Assembly: GCA_016839385.1 (NCBI GenBank)
Contig: JAEOUK010000546.1
Span: 1-17,450, forward strand
Reading direction: 5' to 3'
Length of the DNA stretch: 17,450 nt
DNA from: Promethearchaeota archaeon
Lineage (GTDB): Archaea; Asgardarchaeota; Lokiarchaeia; Sigynarchaeales; MK-D1
Of the stretch, positions 7,621 to 15,807 are shown one piece after another. The notes under the pieces are model-generated. The model made no database searches and had not been told where the DNA came from. It worked only from the letters and a program-made list of their open reading frames with translations. A program made the translations under genes and the position numbers. Within the stretch, counting starts at the first letter, position 1; the number at the start of each line of letters is the position of its first letter.

Positions 7621-8685
7621 CTACAATAAATGATCTTGAAGGACTTTTTTAATGACTGGTACCGCATAATTAATATCATCTTCAGTAATCCCATAATGAG
7701 TAACCATACGGATTCGAGGTCCCATATCGAAACATAAAATGCCTTTTTTATTTAATTCGTTTACTATACAAAGAATTTTTTCAGCATTAAGATCTTGTGT
7801 GAATTCAATCAAAAGAATATTAGTGTCTGGTTTTGGGACGTAAATCGGTAGGTTATTTTTAATCTCCATTATACTTTTACCCAGATATTTTGCATTTTGG
7901 TGATCCTCGTTAAGCCGATTTATCCATTTGTCTTCTAGAGCAACTAATCCCATAGAAGCAATGATTCCAGCTTGCCTCCATCCCCCTCCTAACATTTTAC
8001 GAAAAATTCGCGCTTTTCGAATAAATTCTTCGGAACCAGCGATAATGGAACCAATTGGGCATGATAAACCTTTGGAAAGGCAAAACTGAATGGAATCCAC
8101 ATATTTAGTGAATTCTGTCACCTGTACATTTTGTGTAACACAAGCATTGAATATTCTTGCACCATCTAAGTGAATTTTCAGATGGTGTATATTAGCAAAT
8201 TCTCTAGTTTTTTGGAATAATTCTGGCTTAAGTGCAATACCTCCATGATAATTATGAGTATTTTCAAGTGCAATTAGACTTGTATTGAAATGATGATCAT
8301 CAAGATCAGTATTGACCATTAGTTCTAAGGAGAATGGATTAAATTCCCCTTTGTTCGAGGAAAAGGTTCGAGGTAGCAATCCTCCAACCCTAGAAATTCC
8401 ACTAACCTCCCACTTAAAAATATGGCAACGTTCTTCCAACAATATTTCTTCTCCAGGCTGTGTTTGAGATAAAATGCTTGTTAAATTCCCCTGAGTTCCA
8501 GATGTCACAAGAAGTGCTGCAGGTTTTCCTAGCAGCTCCGCTGCTTTTTCTTGTAGCTCGTTCACTGTAGGATCTTCCTTTTCGACATCATCCCCCAACT
8601 TACTATTATCCAATAATTTAACAGCATCCCACATTTCAGGAGAAGGTTTTGTAACTGTATCCGATCGTAAATCCACCACACGCAT
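7621..8685 (-). CDS. ltaE: Low-specificity L-threonine aldolase
   Basis: A PLP enzyme (fold type I) cleaving L-threonine or L-allo-threonine to glycine and acetaldehyde; in the cell it can supply glycine or degrade threonine. The N-terminus has the family signature DLRSDTVTKPSPEM. TSGTQGN at 61-67 binds the cofactor phosphate, H88 is at the usual ring-stacking position, HLDGARIFNA at 172-181 holds the Asp and Arg that contact PLP and substrate, and K205 in CLSKGLSCPIGS is the Schiff-base lysine. Length 354 aa is normal. A TATA-like box 25 nt upstream and no Shine-Dalgarno suggest its own promoter, although it lies 55 bp downstream of the hybrid kinase on the same strand and read-through is possible. 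Strict stereospecificity cannot be told from sequence. Confidence 0.94.
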   Translation of the reverse strand: MRVVDLRSDTVTKPSPEMWDAVKLLDNSKLGDDVEKEDPTVNELQEKAAELLGKPAALLVTSGTQGNLTSILSQTQPGEEILLEERCHIFKWEVSGISRVGGLLPRTFSSNKGEFNPFSLELMVNTDLDDHHFNTSLIALENTHNYHGGIALKPELFQKTREFANIHHLKIHLDGARIFNACVTQNVQVTEFTKYVDSIQFCLSKGLSCPIGSIIAGSEEFIRKARIFRKMLGGGWRQAGIIASMGLVALEDKWINRLNEDHQNAKYLGKSIMEIKNNLPIYVPKPDTNILLIEFTQDLNAEKILCIVNELNKKGILCFDMGPRIRMVTHYGITEDDINYAVPVIKKVLQDHLL

Positions 8686-8703
8686 GGATATGGGAATTCA
8701 TAC

Positions 8704-8716
8704 AAATTTAAAAATA
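8704..8716 (-). promoter_or_regulatory. TATA-like box for ltaE
   Basis: On the minus strand TATTTTTAAATTT is centred about 25 nt before the ATG at 8685. The T5 stretch could also help terminate the kinase operon upstream. Spacing fits a leaderless ltaE mRNA. Confidence 0.4.
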
Positions 8717-8740
8717 GATTGATATTATTGATCGTTGCTG

Positions 8741-11041
8741 TTAAACATTATTTAAACTACGAGAAAGAGTCCGTTGTAGTTCTATTATGGTATATGGCTT
8801 AGATAAAACCCCAATAAACCCATATTCAGAATAATCAGCCATTATTGGATCAGAACTATATCCAGAAGACACTATTGCTTTCACATCCGGATCAATCCGT
8901 AGCAATTTACGGATAGCTTCTTTACCTCCCATACTTCCAGGAACAGTTAAGTCCATAATTACTGCAAGGTATGGATTTTTGTTAAGTTCAAAAGCGTATT
9001 TTTCAATAGCCTTCTCACCATTTTCTGCGAAATCTACATCATATCCTAAACGTTTCAGCATTCCACCTAATATTTTTCGAATTGCTTCTTCATCATCCAT
9101 GATTAGAATTCGACCTTTTTCAAGCTCAGAATCTAAAACCACTAATTCTTCAATCAGGTGAGTGTCACTTGAAGCAGGAATATAGAGCGTGAAAGTAGTT
9201 CCTTTACCAACTTTCGAATCCACATCAATAAAACCCCCATGATTTTTTATGATAGTATGGGTCATTGCAAGTCCCAAACCAACGCCATTCGCTTTTGTTG
9301 TGAAATATGGATCAAAGATATTGGGTAAAACAGATTGAGGAATACCTCCCCCATCATCAATAATTTCTATTTTCACATATTGTCCGTTTAAATGTGGTTT
9401 TGAGGAAGGGTGTATTCGTGTATCAAAATTTGAACCTCGTATTGTAATCAATCCTCCATTTTGCGTAACCATTGCTTGATCAGCATTAATTACAATGTTA
9501 TTAATTGCTTGGCTTATCATACCCGAATCACCTTCTACCATCCATAAATTTGGGCTCATTTCAAATTTACATCGATTTTTTGACCCGAGCAAAGCAAAAG
9601 AAGCTGTTTCTTTTATTAACTCATCGATTGCCAAAGGTTTTTTCACAGGTATACCTCCCTTAGCGAAAGCTAGAAGTTGGTTGGTCAATGCTTTAGCTCG
9701 CACGGAAGCTTTTTCAGCAGAAAATAAAATTTTGCTAGCATCGGAATTTGTCGGTAATTCTAAACGTGCCAAAGATATACTTCCTAAAATTGCTTGCAAA
9801 ATATTATTGAAATCATGCGCGATTCCCCCAGCTAATATACCAAGAGATTCAAGTTTATTCGCTCTCATTAATTCACGAATATGTTTTCGTTCTTCAGTAG
9901 TATCTCGAAATACTACAATAACTCCGATCAAACGTCCTTCTTTATCTTTTATCGGAGCGGCAGATGCTTGGATTAGGTATTGAGTTTGTTCTTTTGATTT
10001 TAATATTAATGATTCTGGCACTTCAAATACATTTTGGGTTTCAATAACTGAATCAACAAATTGAATTGGTTTATTTTGATCTTCTTCATATACTACTTGA
10101 AATACTTTATCAAGTGGCATTCCTATAGCGTTATTTTCATTCCATTTGGTTAATTTCTCCGCCTCAGCATTCATTAGGTTTATAATGCCATAGATATCTG
10201 TAGCAATAACCGCATCTCCAATACTTGAAAGGGTCACAGATAATCTTTCTTTTTCCGAAGCAAGACCTTGTTCTGCAAAAACTCTATCTGTTACATCAAT
10301 TGCTGAAATTAATACTGATTTTTCTCCCAAATGGGGTGCGCGACCCATAAACATTTCACAATAGATTACTTCTGAGTTCTTCTTGATCCAACGTAAAATG
10401 AAATTTCGTGAGAAATCTGATTTAGGATTATAGAATTCATCCCGAAATTCCATTATCAAATGCTGATCATCGGGATAAATATGATTTGCAAATTCATAAT
10501 TTGTCCATGATCGAGTTTCTTCATATTTAAATCCCAGAAGGTCCTCCATTTTTTTATTCATATACTTTATAATTCCTGATTCCAAGAGGACAATTCCCAT
10601 CAAATTATTATCTGTGATAGCACGAAATTTATGTTCAGATTCTCGTAATTTGATTTGTAAGTTATTACGTTCAATCGCATATTTTATCGAACGGTATAAT
10701 GTATGTGCATCGAAATTTCCTTTAGGAATGTAATCTTGAGCACCTTCCTGCACCGCCATTATGGCAAGCTCTTCTATTAAACCAGATAAAATAATGATTG
10801 GAATATTTGGAAAATGATCATGAGCACCTTTGAAAGTTTCTATCCCGATACTATCTGGCAATGATAAATCTAATAAGATCACATCGAAATCTCTAGCCTG
10901 ACACTCTGCTATACCTTTGGATAAACTATCTACATTCGTCACAATAAATTTTGTGGATTTAATTTCTTCCAAATACTCTTGGATCAAAAAAGCATCTCCT
11001 GGATTATCCTCGATTAATAATACTCGAATTCTAATTTCCAT
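8741..11041 (-). CDS. Hybrid histidine kinase: REC-PAS-PAS-HisKA-HATPase-REC
   Basis: A cytoplasmic sensor kinase of 766 aa with no membrane segment. The N-terminal receiver (about 2-125) has phospho-acceptor D58. Two PAS domains follow at about 132-253 and 266-383. The dimerisation/phosphotransfer helix carries H409 in GGIAHDFNNIL. The ATPase domain shows N-box N519, G1 box DDGGGI at 562-567, FDPYFTTK, and G2 box GVGLGLA at 586-592. The C-terminal receiver (about 643-763) has the acidic pair D649/D650, acceptor D697 in MDLTVPG and K748 in SKPY. The HDFNN-type kinase with terminal receiver is common in bacteria, so the gene or its core may be of bacterial origin (inference). The start is ATG 11041, 5 nt after GGTGA and overlapping the preceding receiver gene by 11 nt; an in-frame TTG at 11053 would add four residues but lacks support. 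Confidence 0.93.
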   Translation of the reverse strand: MEIRIRVLLIEDNPGDAFLIQEYLEEIKSTKFIVTNVDSLSKGIAECQARDFDVILLDLSLPDSIGIETFKGAHDHFPNIPIIILSGLIEELAIMAVQEGAQDYIPKGNFDAHTLYRSIKYAIERNNLQIKLRESEHKFRAITDNNLMGIVLLESGIIKYMNKKMEDLLGFKYEETRSWTNYEFANHIYPDDQHLIMEFRDEFYNPKSDFSRNFILRWIKKNSEVIYCEMFMGRAPHLGEKSVLISAIDVTDRVFAEQGLASEKERLSVTLSSIGDAVIATDIYGIINLMNAEAEKLTKWNENNAIGMPLDKVFQVVYEEDQNKPIQFVDSVIETQNVFEVPESLILKSKEQTQYLIQASAAPIKDKEGRLIGVIVVFRDTTEERKHIRELMRANKLESLGILAGGIAHDFNNILQAILGSISLARLELPTNSDASKILFSAEKASVRAKALTNQLLAFAKGGIPVKKPLAIDELIKETASFALLGSKNRCKFEMSPNLWMVEGDSGMISQAINNIVINADQAMVTQNGGLITIRGSNFDTRIHPSSKPHLNGQYVKIEIIDDGGGIPQSVLPNIFDPYFTTKANGVGLGLAMTHTIIKNHGGFIDVDSKVGKGTTFTLYIPASSDTHLIEELVVLDSELEKGRILIMDDEEAIRKILGGMLKRLGYDVDFAENGEKAIEKYAFELNKNPYLAVIMDLTVPGSMGGKEAIRKLLRIDPDVKAIVSSGYSSDPIMADYSEYGFIGVLSKPYTIIELQRTLSRSLNNV

Positions 11042-11495
11042 ATAATTCACCAAGTTTAGTATTTGTTAGTGTAGCAAAGTCAAACCAAAATTCCTTTAGT
11101 AATCTGATCATTTCCAGAAAATCGTCATACTTAAAGGGTTTTATGATAAAAGCGTTTGCATATCGCTCGTAAGCGCAATCAATTTCTCCTTTTCGTGATC
11201 CGTTGGTAATTATAATGGATATTAGTTTCCTATATGACTTATGGGTTTTAATTTTCCTAAGTAAATCCAAACCATTTAACATGGGAAGGTTGATATCAAT
11301 TAAAATAAGATCGGGGTAAGTACCTGCGCTCTTGCATTGGCTTAAATACTGCAATGCACTAATACCATCGCGAACATTTATAATTTCAACATGATACAAA
11401 TCATCTTTCTCTTCTATATCTTGAAATGCTTCTTTTGTGATTAAGACATGAGCAGGATTATCTTCCACTAATAGGATTGTTTTTGCAGGCTTCAT
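11031..11495 (-). CDS. Single-domain response regulator, Rcp1-like
   Basis: A 154-aa protein made of one receiver domain. The acidic pair is E11/D12 in LLVEDNPAH, the phospho-acceptor is D67 in LILIDINLP, the switch Thr is T97, and the conserved Lys is K119 in IIKPF, so all phosphorylation residues are present. The C-terminal helix ends in a Phe-Trp pair (KEFWFDF) as in Rcp1-type regulators of phytochrome-like kinases. There is no output domain, so it is expected to pass phosphate on or to act by protein contact. It is third in the kinase operon, 4 nt after the pseudo-receiver gene and overlapping the hybrid kinase by 11 nt. Only a weak purine stretch precedes its ATG, so translation probably depends on coupling. 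Likely partners are the kinases encoded either side (inference). Confidence 0.93.
   Translation of the reverse strand: MKPAKTILLVEDNPAHVLITKEAFQDIEEKDDLYHVEIINVRDGISALQYLSQCKSAGTYPDLILIDINLPMLNGLDLLRKIKTHKSYRKLISIIITNGSRKGEIDCAYERYANAFIIKPFKYDDFLEMIRLLKEFWFDFATLTNTKLGELYGN
11047..11051 (-). promoter_or_regulatory. Shine-Dalgarno deciding the hybrid kinase start
   Basis: GGTGA on the minus strand, complementary to the UCACC part of the archaeal 16S 3' end, lies 5 nt before ATG 11041, inside the last codons of the receiver gene. It favours 11041 over the upstream TTG and suggests translational coupling. Confidence 0.55.
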
Positions 11496-11499
11496 CTTT

Positions 11500-11940
11500 T
11501 CAATCCCACGCGTGTTCTGGTAATGATATGGTATCTATCCAAAATTTAAGAAGGATTTTCAAAAGTAATTCAAATCTTTCTTTAGATTTTGGTTTATAAA
11601 TAAAAGCATTAACATGTTCCTCGTAACAAAACTGCACGTCTTCAGGAATGGTGGAATTAGTTAAAACAATCAGTGGGATTTTTTTTAGTAATGGATGTTG
11701 TTTAATGGATTGCAGCAGTTTTACTCCTTTACGATCGGATAATGTAATTTCTAAAATAATTAACTGAAGATTTGACTCTGTTTCTTCCAGAGAACTTAGA
11801 AATAAATAGTCTGCTGCGTCTATATAGTTTAGAACGACTTTCAACGTCAAATTCGGATTATACTGATAGATCACATTATTAATGAAAATTGAATCTTTAG
11901 GATCATTTTCAATTAATAATATTTGAGCGTTATTGATCAT
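11500..11940 (-). CDS. Pseudo-receiver: response-regulator-like protein with Glu in place of the phospho-acceptor Asp
   Basis: A 146-aa protein with the fold pattern of an Rcp1-like receiver: LLIENDPKD at 8-16, switch T94 in VLTNS, K116 in IYKPK, and a C-terminal FWIDTISLP as in Rcp1 relatives. The acceptor position, which should be Asp in a LIILDI-like strand, is E64 (codon GAA) in LIILEITL. One residue of the acidic Mg-binding pair is also changed (E11 kept, N12 for Asp, with D13 next to it). Such a domain should not be phosphorylated in the normal way and may mimic the phosphorylated state. The gene overlaps the upstream PAS kinase by 4 nt (ATGA) with a strong Shine-Dalgarno, so it is made together with that kinase. 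It might hold the kinase or the partner receiver in a fixed state (inference). Confidence 0.9.
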   Translation of the reverse strand: MINNAQILLIENDPKDSIFINNVIYQYNPNLTLKVVLNYIDAADYLFLSSLEETESNLQLIILEITLSDRKGVKLLQSIKQHPLLKKIPLIVLTNSTIPEDVQFCYEEHVNAFIYKPKSKERFELLLKILLKFWIDTISLPEHAWD

Positions 11941-13874
11941 TTCTGACCTCCTTTTATCTTAGGAATAGTAAAGAAAAATGTGGTTCCCTCTGAGACTTTG
12001 GACTCTAACCATATTCGACCATTATGGTTTAGAATAATTTTCTTACAGAGTGGTAATCCAATCCCACTACCTGGATATTTATCCAAAGGATGCAATCGTT
12101 TAAAATTGAAGATTTGATCAAAATAATTCTCATCTATACCAATTCCATTGTCTTTGATAGCAAATTCCCACTCATTCTTCTTATTGGAAACAGAAATGTG
12201 AATTATTGGGATTTTTGTACAAAATTTAATTGAATTAGAAATCAAATTTTGGATTATTTGGGAAAATAAAGTGGGTTCACCATAGATATTGGGCATGACA
12301 TCTACTGTTACCTTAGCATTTGTTTCTTCAATTAGCATCTTCAAATTGTTTAATGCTTCACTGATTTTTTGATTCACATCAAATTGCCTAAAATTCTGCT
12401 CTTTATCTACACGCGAATATTTCAGTAGAGCATTAATCATTTCGTTCATTCTATTAGCCCCATCCATTGCGTAATGAATATAGATGTCTGCTTTTTCATC
12501 TATATTTCCCTTATATTTCCGTTCAAATAGCGAGAGATAGGAACTAATCATACGTAGGGGCTCTTGTAGATCATGAGATGCAAAATATGCAAAATTTTCC
12601 ATTTCCTCATATTTTAGCTCTAGTAAAGCATTTTTATTTTCTAATTCTTTTTGAGTTCTCTTTAATTCAGTGATATCTGTTGCAATCGAGAATCGAACGG
12701 TTCGACCATCTAACCATTTGATGAATTGATCAATCATCATAAAATTACGTTTAAGTATTGGATTACGAAAAACATATTTTACAGGTTTTCCGTCATTTTC
12801 GAACAATTCTTTGTTAGTACATATTGGACAGGGTGTAGTAGAGTTTAAGAATACTTTATGACAAATTTTTCCCACAGGATCATACCCAATCGTTTCTCTA
12901 ACAAATAAATTCGCATATAGCAGGGTATAAGTGATAGGATCAGAAATATAAATCGCACTTGGGATGCTATCAAATATTTTCAGTAGCTGATTTCGTTCAA
13001 ATTCCAATATTTCTTCCGTTTCTTTTCGTTCGGTAATGTTACGAGAACGTAATACAATTCCATTTAAAATAGGATCATCTAAGTAATTCTGCGCAACAAC
13101 CTCTATCACCCGCCAGGTTCCATCTTTATGTTTAATGGGTAAATCTAAAATGTATTCAAATATCTGATTCGCCATGAATTTCTTAAATGTATTTTCAAAG
13201 GTTTTGTAATCTTCTGGTAGAGTAATATCTAAAATTCGCAATTCAATGAATTCTTCAATGGTGTATCCCAAAATATTCGTGACTGAGGGACTAATATAAT
13301 CGATTTGATAATCAGAATTATAAATAAGAATAAAATCAGAAGAATTTTCTGTAATTCGGCGATAAAAATTTTCACTTTCTTGTAATGCAGCTGCGATAAG
13401 TTTCCGTTCTGTTATATCTTGACCTATGAAAATACAACCAACAATATTATCCTCATCATCCTTTATTGCAGTTGGATTAGACAATATATTGACTTCCGTA
13501 TCTATACTAGTCTTTATGGTGATCTCTTCAAATGTTAAGCGTTCTCCATTAAGAATTCGTTTGATTATTTGATTGACCGCATTTTTTTTATCTGCTGGAA
13601 TAAATTTTTCAAAATTGACACCACTCATTTCTTGGAGAGAATATCCTGTAATTCGAGAAATTCCTTGATTCCAGATACTGATATTTCCATCGATATCAAC
13701 GCTAAAAATTGGAGCATTTGAAATATTTAATGCGTCATTAATGTTTTTTGTAGATGAAAGGATCTGATGTTGTTGCAACTTAGTTTTATATGAAGATAAC
13801 TCTTCTTCTAGTCTTTTTATGCGTTTTTCATATTGAGATATATCGATACCCGAAGATTTCCCGGAATCCGTCAT
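11937..13874 (-). CDS. Three-PAS sensor histidine kinase
   Basis: A cytoplasmic kinase of 645 aa without membrane segments. Residues about 13-40 form a coiled coil (YEKRIKRLEEEL). Three PAS domains follow at about 47-155, 168-283 and 295-402, the first two ending in DITERK/NITERK linkers. The third contains C338 and then PCPIC at 348-352, a Cys pattern shared by a PAS subgroup seen in many environmental kinases. The phosphotransfer motif is FASHDLQEPLRM with H434, a type also found in phytochrome-like kinases. The ATPase domain has N543 and N547, DNGIGI at 575-580 and GSGIGL at 602-607. All catalytic motifs are intact. It is first in a four-gene operon and lacks its own receiver, so phosphate must go to a separate protein, probably the receivers encoded downstream. 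The signal sensed is unknown. Confidence 0.94.
   Translation of the reverse strand: MTDSGKSSGIDISQYEKRIKRLEEELSSYKTKLQQHQILSSTKNINDALNISNAPIFSVDIDGNISIWNQGISRITGYSLQEMSGVNFEKFIPADKKNAVNQIIKRILNGERLTFEEITIKTSIDTEVNILSNPTAIKDDEDNIVGCIFIGQDITERKLIAAALQESENFYRRITENSSDFILIYNSDYQIDYISPSVTNILGYTIEEFIELRILDITLPEDYKTFENTFKKFMANQIFEYILDLPIKHKDGTWRVIEVVAQNYLDDPILNGIVLRSRNITERKETEEILEFERNQLLKIFDSIPSAIYISDPITYTLLYANLFVRETIGYDPVGKICHKVFLNSTTPCPICTNKELFENDGKPVKYVFRNPILKRNFMMIDQFIKWLDGRTVRFSIATDITELKRTQKELENKNALLELKYEEMENFAYFASHDLQEPLRMISSYLSLFERKYKGNIDEKADIYIHYAMDGANRMNEMINALLKYSRVDKEQNFRQFDVNQKISEALNNLKMLIEETNAKVTVDVMPNIYGEPTLFSQIIQNLISNSIKFCTKIPIIHISVSNKKNEWEFAIKDNGIGIDENYFDQIFNFKRLHPLDKYPGSGIGLPLCKKIILNHNGRIWLESKVSEGTTFFFTIPKIKGGQK
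11946..11954 (-). promoter_or_regulatory. Strong Shine-Dalgarno inside the kinase gene for the pseudo-receiver
   Basis: AAAGGAGGT on the minus strand forms the penultimate codons of the PAS kinase (its C-terminal KGGQK) and ends 5 nt before the pseudo-receiver ATG at 11940. It is the best ribosome-binding site in the window and points to efficient coupled translation. Confidence 0.75.
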
Positions 13875-13880
13875 AATATT

Positions 13881-13886
13881 CCCCTT
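13881..13886 (-). promoter_or_regulatory. Weak Shine-Dalgarno of the operon's first gene
   Basis: AAGGGG on the minus strand lies 6 nt before the ATG at 13874. A possible TATA-like element (GTATACTTAAG, around 13917-13927) lies about 45 nt upstream, giving a short leader of about 20 nt. No other promoter is apparent within the operon. Confidence 0.4.
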
Positions 13887-14029
13887 ATTAACCTCTATAC
13901 TAATCTTTGCTCAAATCTTAAGTATACGAAATAAAGAATTTTTTAGGTGGGAAAATATGTTTGCACAAAAAATATTATAAGAATTTTTACACAGTCAAAA
14001 AAAAAAACAATTTGCATAAATAGAAGGCT

Positions 14030-14038
14030 ATAAAAATA
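14030..14038 (+). promoter_or_regulatory. TATA box of the 5-alpha-reductase-like gene
   Basis: TATAAAAAT is centred 26-27 nt before the ATG at 14061, with no Shine-Dalgarno. This is the clearest TATA box in the window and predicts a leaderless mRNA starting at or next to the ATG. Confidence 0.6.
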
Positions 14039-14060
14039 ATTAGATTCATCATATTGTATT

Positions 14061-14837
14061 ATGCCATTGACTTTCTTTTATATTACAATTATTGTAATGT
14101 TTGTTTTAGCAGTAATTGTATTTATCACATTATTTTTCCAAACTGCTGGCTATGGTCAACATTATACCAAGAAATGGGGTTGGACAATTAATAATAAATT
14201 AGGTTGGGTTTTAATGGAGTTACCGACGGTTGTAATCTATTTTGTATTTTATTTTATTGGATATACAACGGAAATTGTTCCTTTGATATTCCTATTTGTT
14301 TGGAATCTTCATTATATGCAGAGAACCTTTATTTTTCCATTATTAATTCGTGGAAAAGATCCTATGCCAGTAACAATAATAATAATGGGGGTCACTTTTA
14401 ACGGTATCAATTCATATTTACAGGCATATTGGATTTACATATTAGCACCTGTTGAAAAACCTCTTTTCTATGGAATTGATTGGCTGTGGGATCCGCGTTT
14501 CATTATTGGAATGATCATTTTTGTCTCAGGATATGTAATTAATCTCCATTCAGATCACATAATTAGAAATTTGCGACCTAAAGATTCCCAAGAAACCTTC
14601 CAGTTTAAAATACCTAAAGGAGGTATGTTTAAATTCGTATCTTGTCCAAGTTATCTTGGTGAGATAATGGAATGGACTGGTTGGGCTATTGCAACTTGGT
14701 CATTAGCAGGATTTGTATTTCCAATCTGGACTTTTGCGAATCTGGCCCCCAGAGCTATAAAAAATCACAAATGGTATTTAGAGAAATTTGAGGATTATCC
14801 AAAAAACCGTAAAGCGTTAATTCCTTGGATCTTATGA
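14061..14837 (+). CDS. Steroid 5-alpha-reductase (SRD5A/DET2) family membrane protein
   Basis: An integral membrane protein of 258 aa, the length of eukaryotic 3-oxo-5-alpha-steroid 4-dehydrogenases, which use NADPH to reduce a C=C bond next to a carbonyl. Family blocks seen are AGYGQHYTKKWGW at 29-41, E53 in MELP, HYMQRTFIFP at 84-93, N113 in FNGIN, NLHSD at 161-165, KIPKGGMFKFVSCPSYLGEI at 183-202, and the very conserved tail WYLEKFEDYPKNRKALIP. The positions of E53, Y85, N161, D165 and E201 match where the human enzymes place substrate and NADPH contacts (from memory of the family). Hydrophobic segments cover most of the chain. The likely substrate in an archaeon is an isoprenoid or polyprenol-type compound rather than a steroid (inference). 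It ends 7 bp from the convergent HTH_10 gene and has its own TATA box. Confidence 0.88.
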   Translation: MPLTFFYITIIVMFVLAVIVFITLFFQTAGYGQHYTKKWGWTINNKLGWVLMELPTVVIYFVFYFIGYTTEIVPLIFLFVWNLHYMQRTFIFPLLIRGKDPMPVTIIIMGVTFNGINSYLQAYWIYILAPVEKPLFYGIDWLWDPRFIIGMIIFVSGYVINLHSDHIIRNLRPKDSQETFQFKIPKGGMFKFVSCPSYLGEIMEWTGWAIATWSLAGFVFPIWTFANLAPRAIKNHKWYLEKFEDYPKNRKALIPWIL

Positions 14838-14844
14838 ATTCTGA

Positions 14845-15588
14845 TTATTTTCTTTTAAACGGATTAATACGCTGATACCATTTCTTTTTCTTTAAATCCA
14901 CAGATATACTTTTTTCTCCGAAAAAATAATCCATAACCACTCGTTCAACCTTACGTAAATGTTCGTTAACAGCTGAAACAGATATTCCTTTTTCATCTGC
15001 TATTGCTTGAGCACTGATGTTTTTGGGAGATTGATAGAATCCATGTCTTACTGCATATGAGGCAATCTCACGCTGACGATCTGTGAAGGTGGGAAAAGGA
15101 ATTGTACTAACTCCCAATAATTCCTCGATCCTTTCCACATTATCCATTCGCTCAACAGCTAATACCGAATAATCTGATGTATAGAGTTTCACCATTTGGA
15201 AAAGATTTTGTACATACTCTTTTGGTGCAACAAGAGTGAGTAAAATATAATCATGATCTATTAATATTGGAGGAATTAATGCCCATGCACCTGGTAAAAA
15301 GGCTGGCCAGAAACCATCATCGCGATGTTGTTTCAAAATGCATATAATTTCATTTTCTCTTCTGCGGAGGATTTGAAGGTAAGACGCATTTAACTGATTC
15401 ATCAAACTTTCATGGTCAGCTTCGAGAACCGATTTATCTTTGAAAACTAGTTTTTGGACGGAAAAGAAATCCGTTTTTGAGTACTGCCAGACATTAATTA
15501 TTTCCATATATTCCAATCGCTCAAAAAATGGTTTTAAACCCATGTTATTGACCATTTCAGAGGATATTTTCAACCTCAAAATCCTCAT
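14845..15588 (-). CDS. HTH_10 (Bat-type) transcriptional regulator
   Basis: A 247-aa archaeal regulator. The C-terminal HTH_10 domain spans about residues 167-224: TFTDRQREIASYAVRHGFY is the typical first helix pair, and ISAQAIADEKGISVSAVNEH the recognition part. Proteins of this family are related to the haloarchaeal activator Bat. The N-terminal 160 residues form a regulatory domain that I cannot name. It contains the motif GFWPAFLPGAWALIPP and looks alpha/beta rather than PAS. The last 25 residues are strongly basic (KKKKWYQRINPFKRK) and may aid DNA binding. No Shine-Dalgarno; a TATA-like stretch about 30 nt upstream fits a leaderless mRNA. Later Met codons (residues 12 and 16) are alternatives, but the opening MRILRLKIS resembles related archaeal regulators. 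Its targets are unknown; the divergent epimerase gene and its own promoter are candidates (inference). Confidence 0.87.
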   Translation of the reverse strand: MRILRLKISSEMVNNMGLKPFFERLEYMEIINVWQYSKTDFFSVQKLVFKDKSVLEADHESLMNQLNASYLQILRRRENEIICILKQHRDDGFWPAFLPGAWALIPPILIDHDYILLTLVAPKEYVQNLFQMVKLYTSDYSVLAVERMDNVERIEELLGVSTIPFPTFTDRQREIASYAVRHGFYQSPKNISAQAIADEKGISVSAVNEHLRKVERVVMDYFFGEKSISVDLKKKKWYQRINPFKRK

Positions 15589-15696
15589 ATCTATTTTATA
15601 ATTAACACGATCATCCTATAATTTCTTCGATACATTTACTGTAAAAAAACGAGAGAGAATCATTTTATTTTTTCATCATCATAAATGAGACAAAAT

Positions 15697-15708
15697 TACA
15701 AATTTGTA
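15697..15708. promoter_or_regulatory. Perfect 12-bp palindrome, candidate operator
   Basis: TACAAATTTGTA sits about midway between the two divergent genes, 109 bp from the regulator start and 183 bp from the proposed epimerase start. It is a possible site for the adjacent regulator or another factor. In AT-rich DNA such palindromes also arise by chance. Confidence 0.25.
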
Positions 15709-15807
15709 TTATATAGATTCAACAATAGATAGATATAACAAAATTATTTCAATTTATTTTAACTATAGAGGACTTTTGGAGAGAAAAAAATAAAAAAAGA
15801 GAATTGG

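Noticed and set aside
9495..9983. Plus-strand open frame inside the hybrid kinase gene
   Set aside because: It mirrors the well-supported kinase on the other strand (ATPase and phosphotransfer motifs) and has no recognisable domain or start signal.
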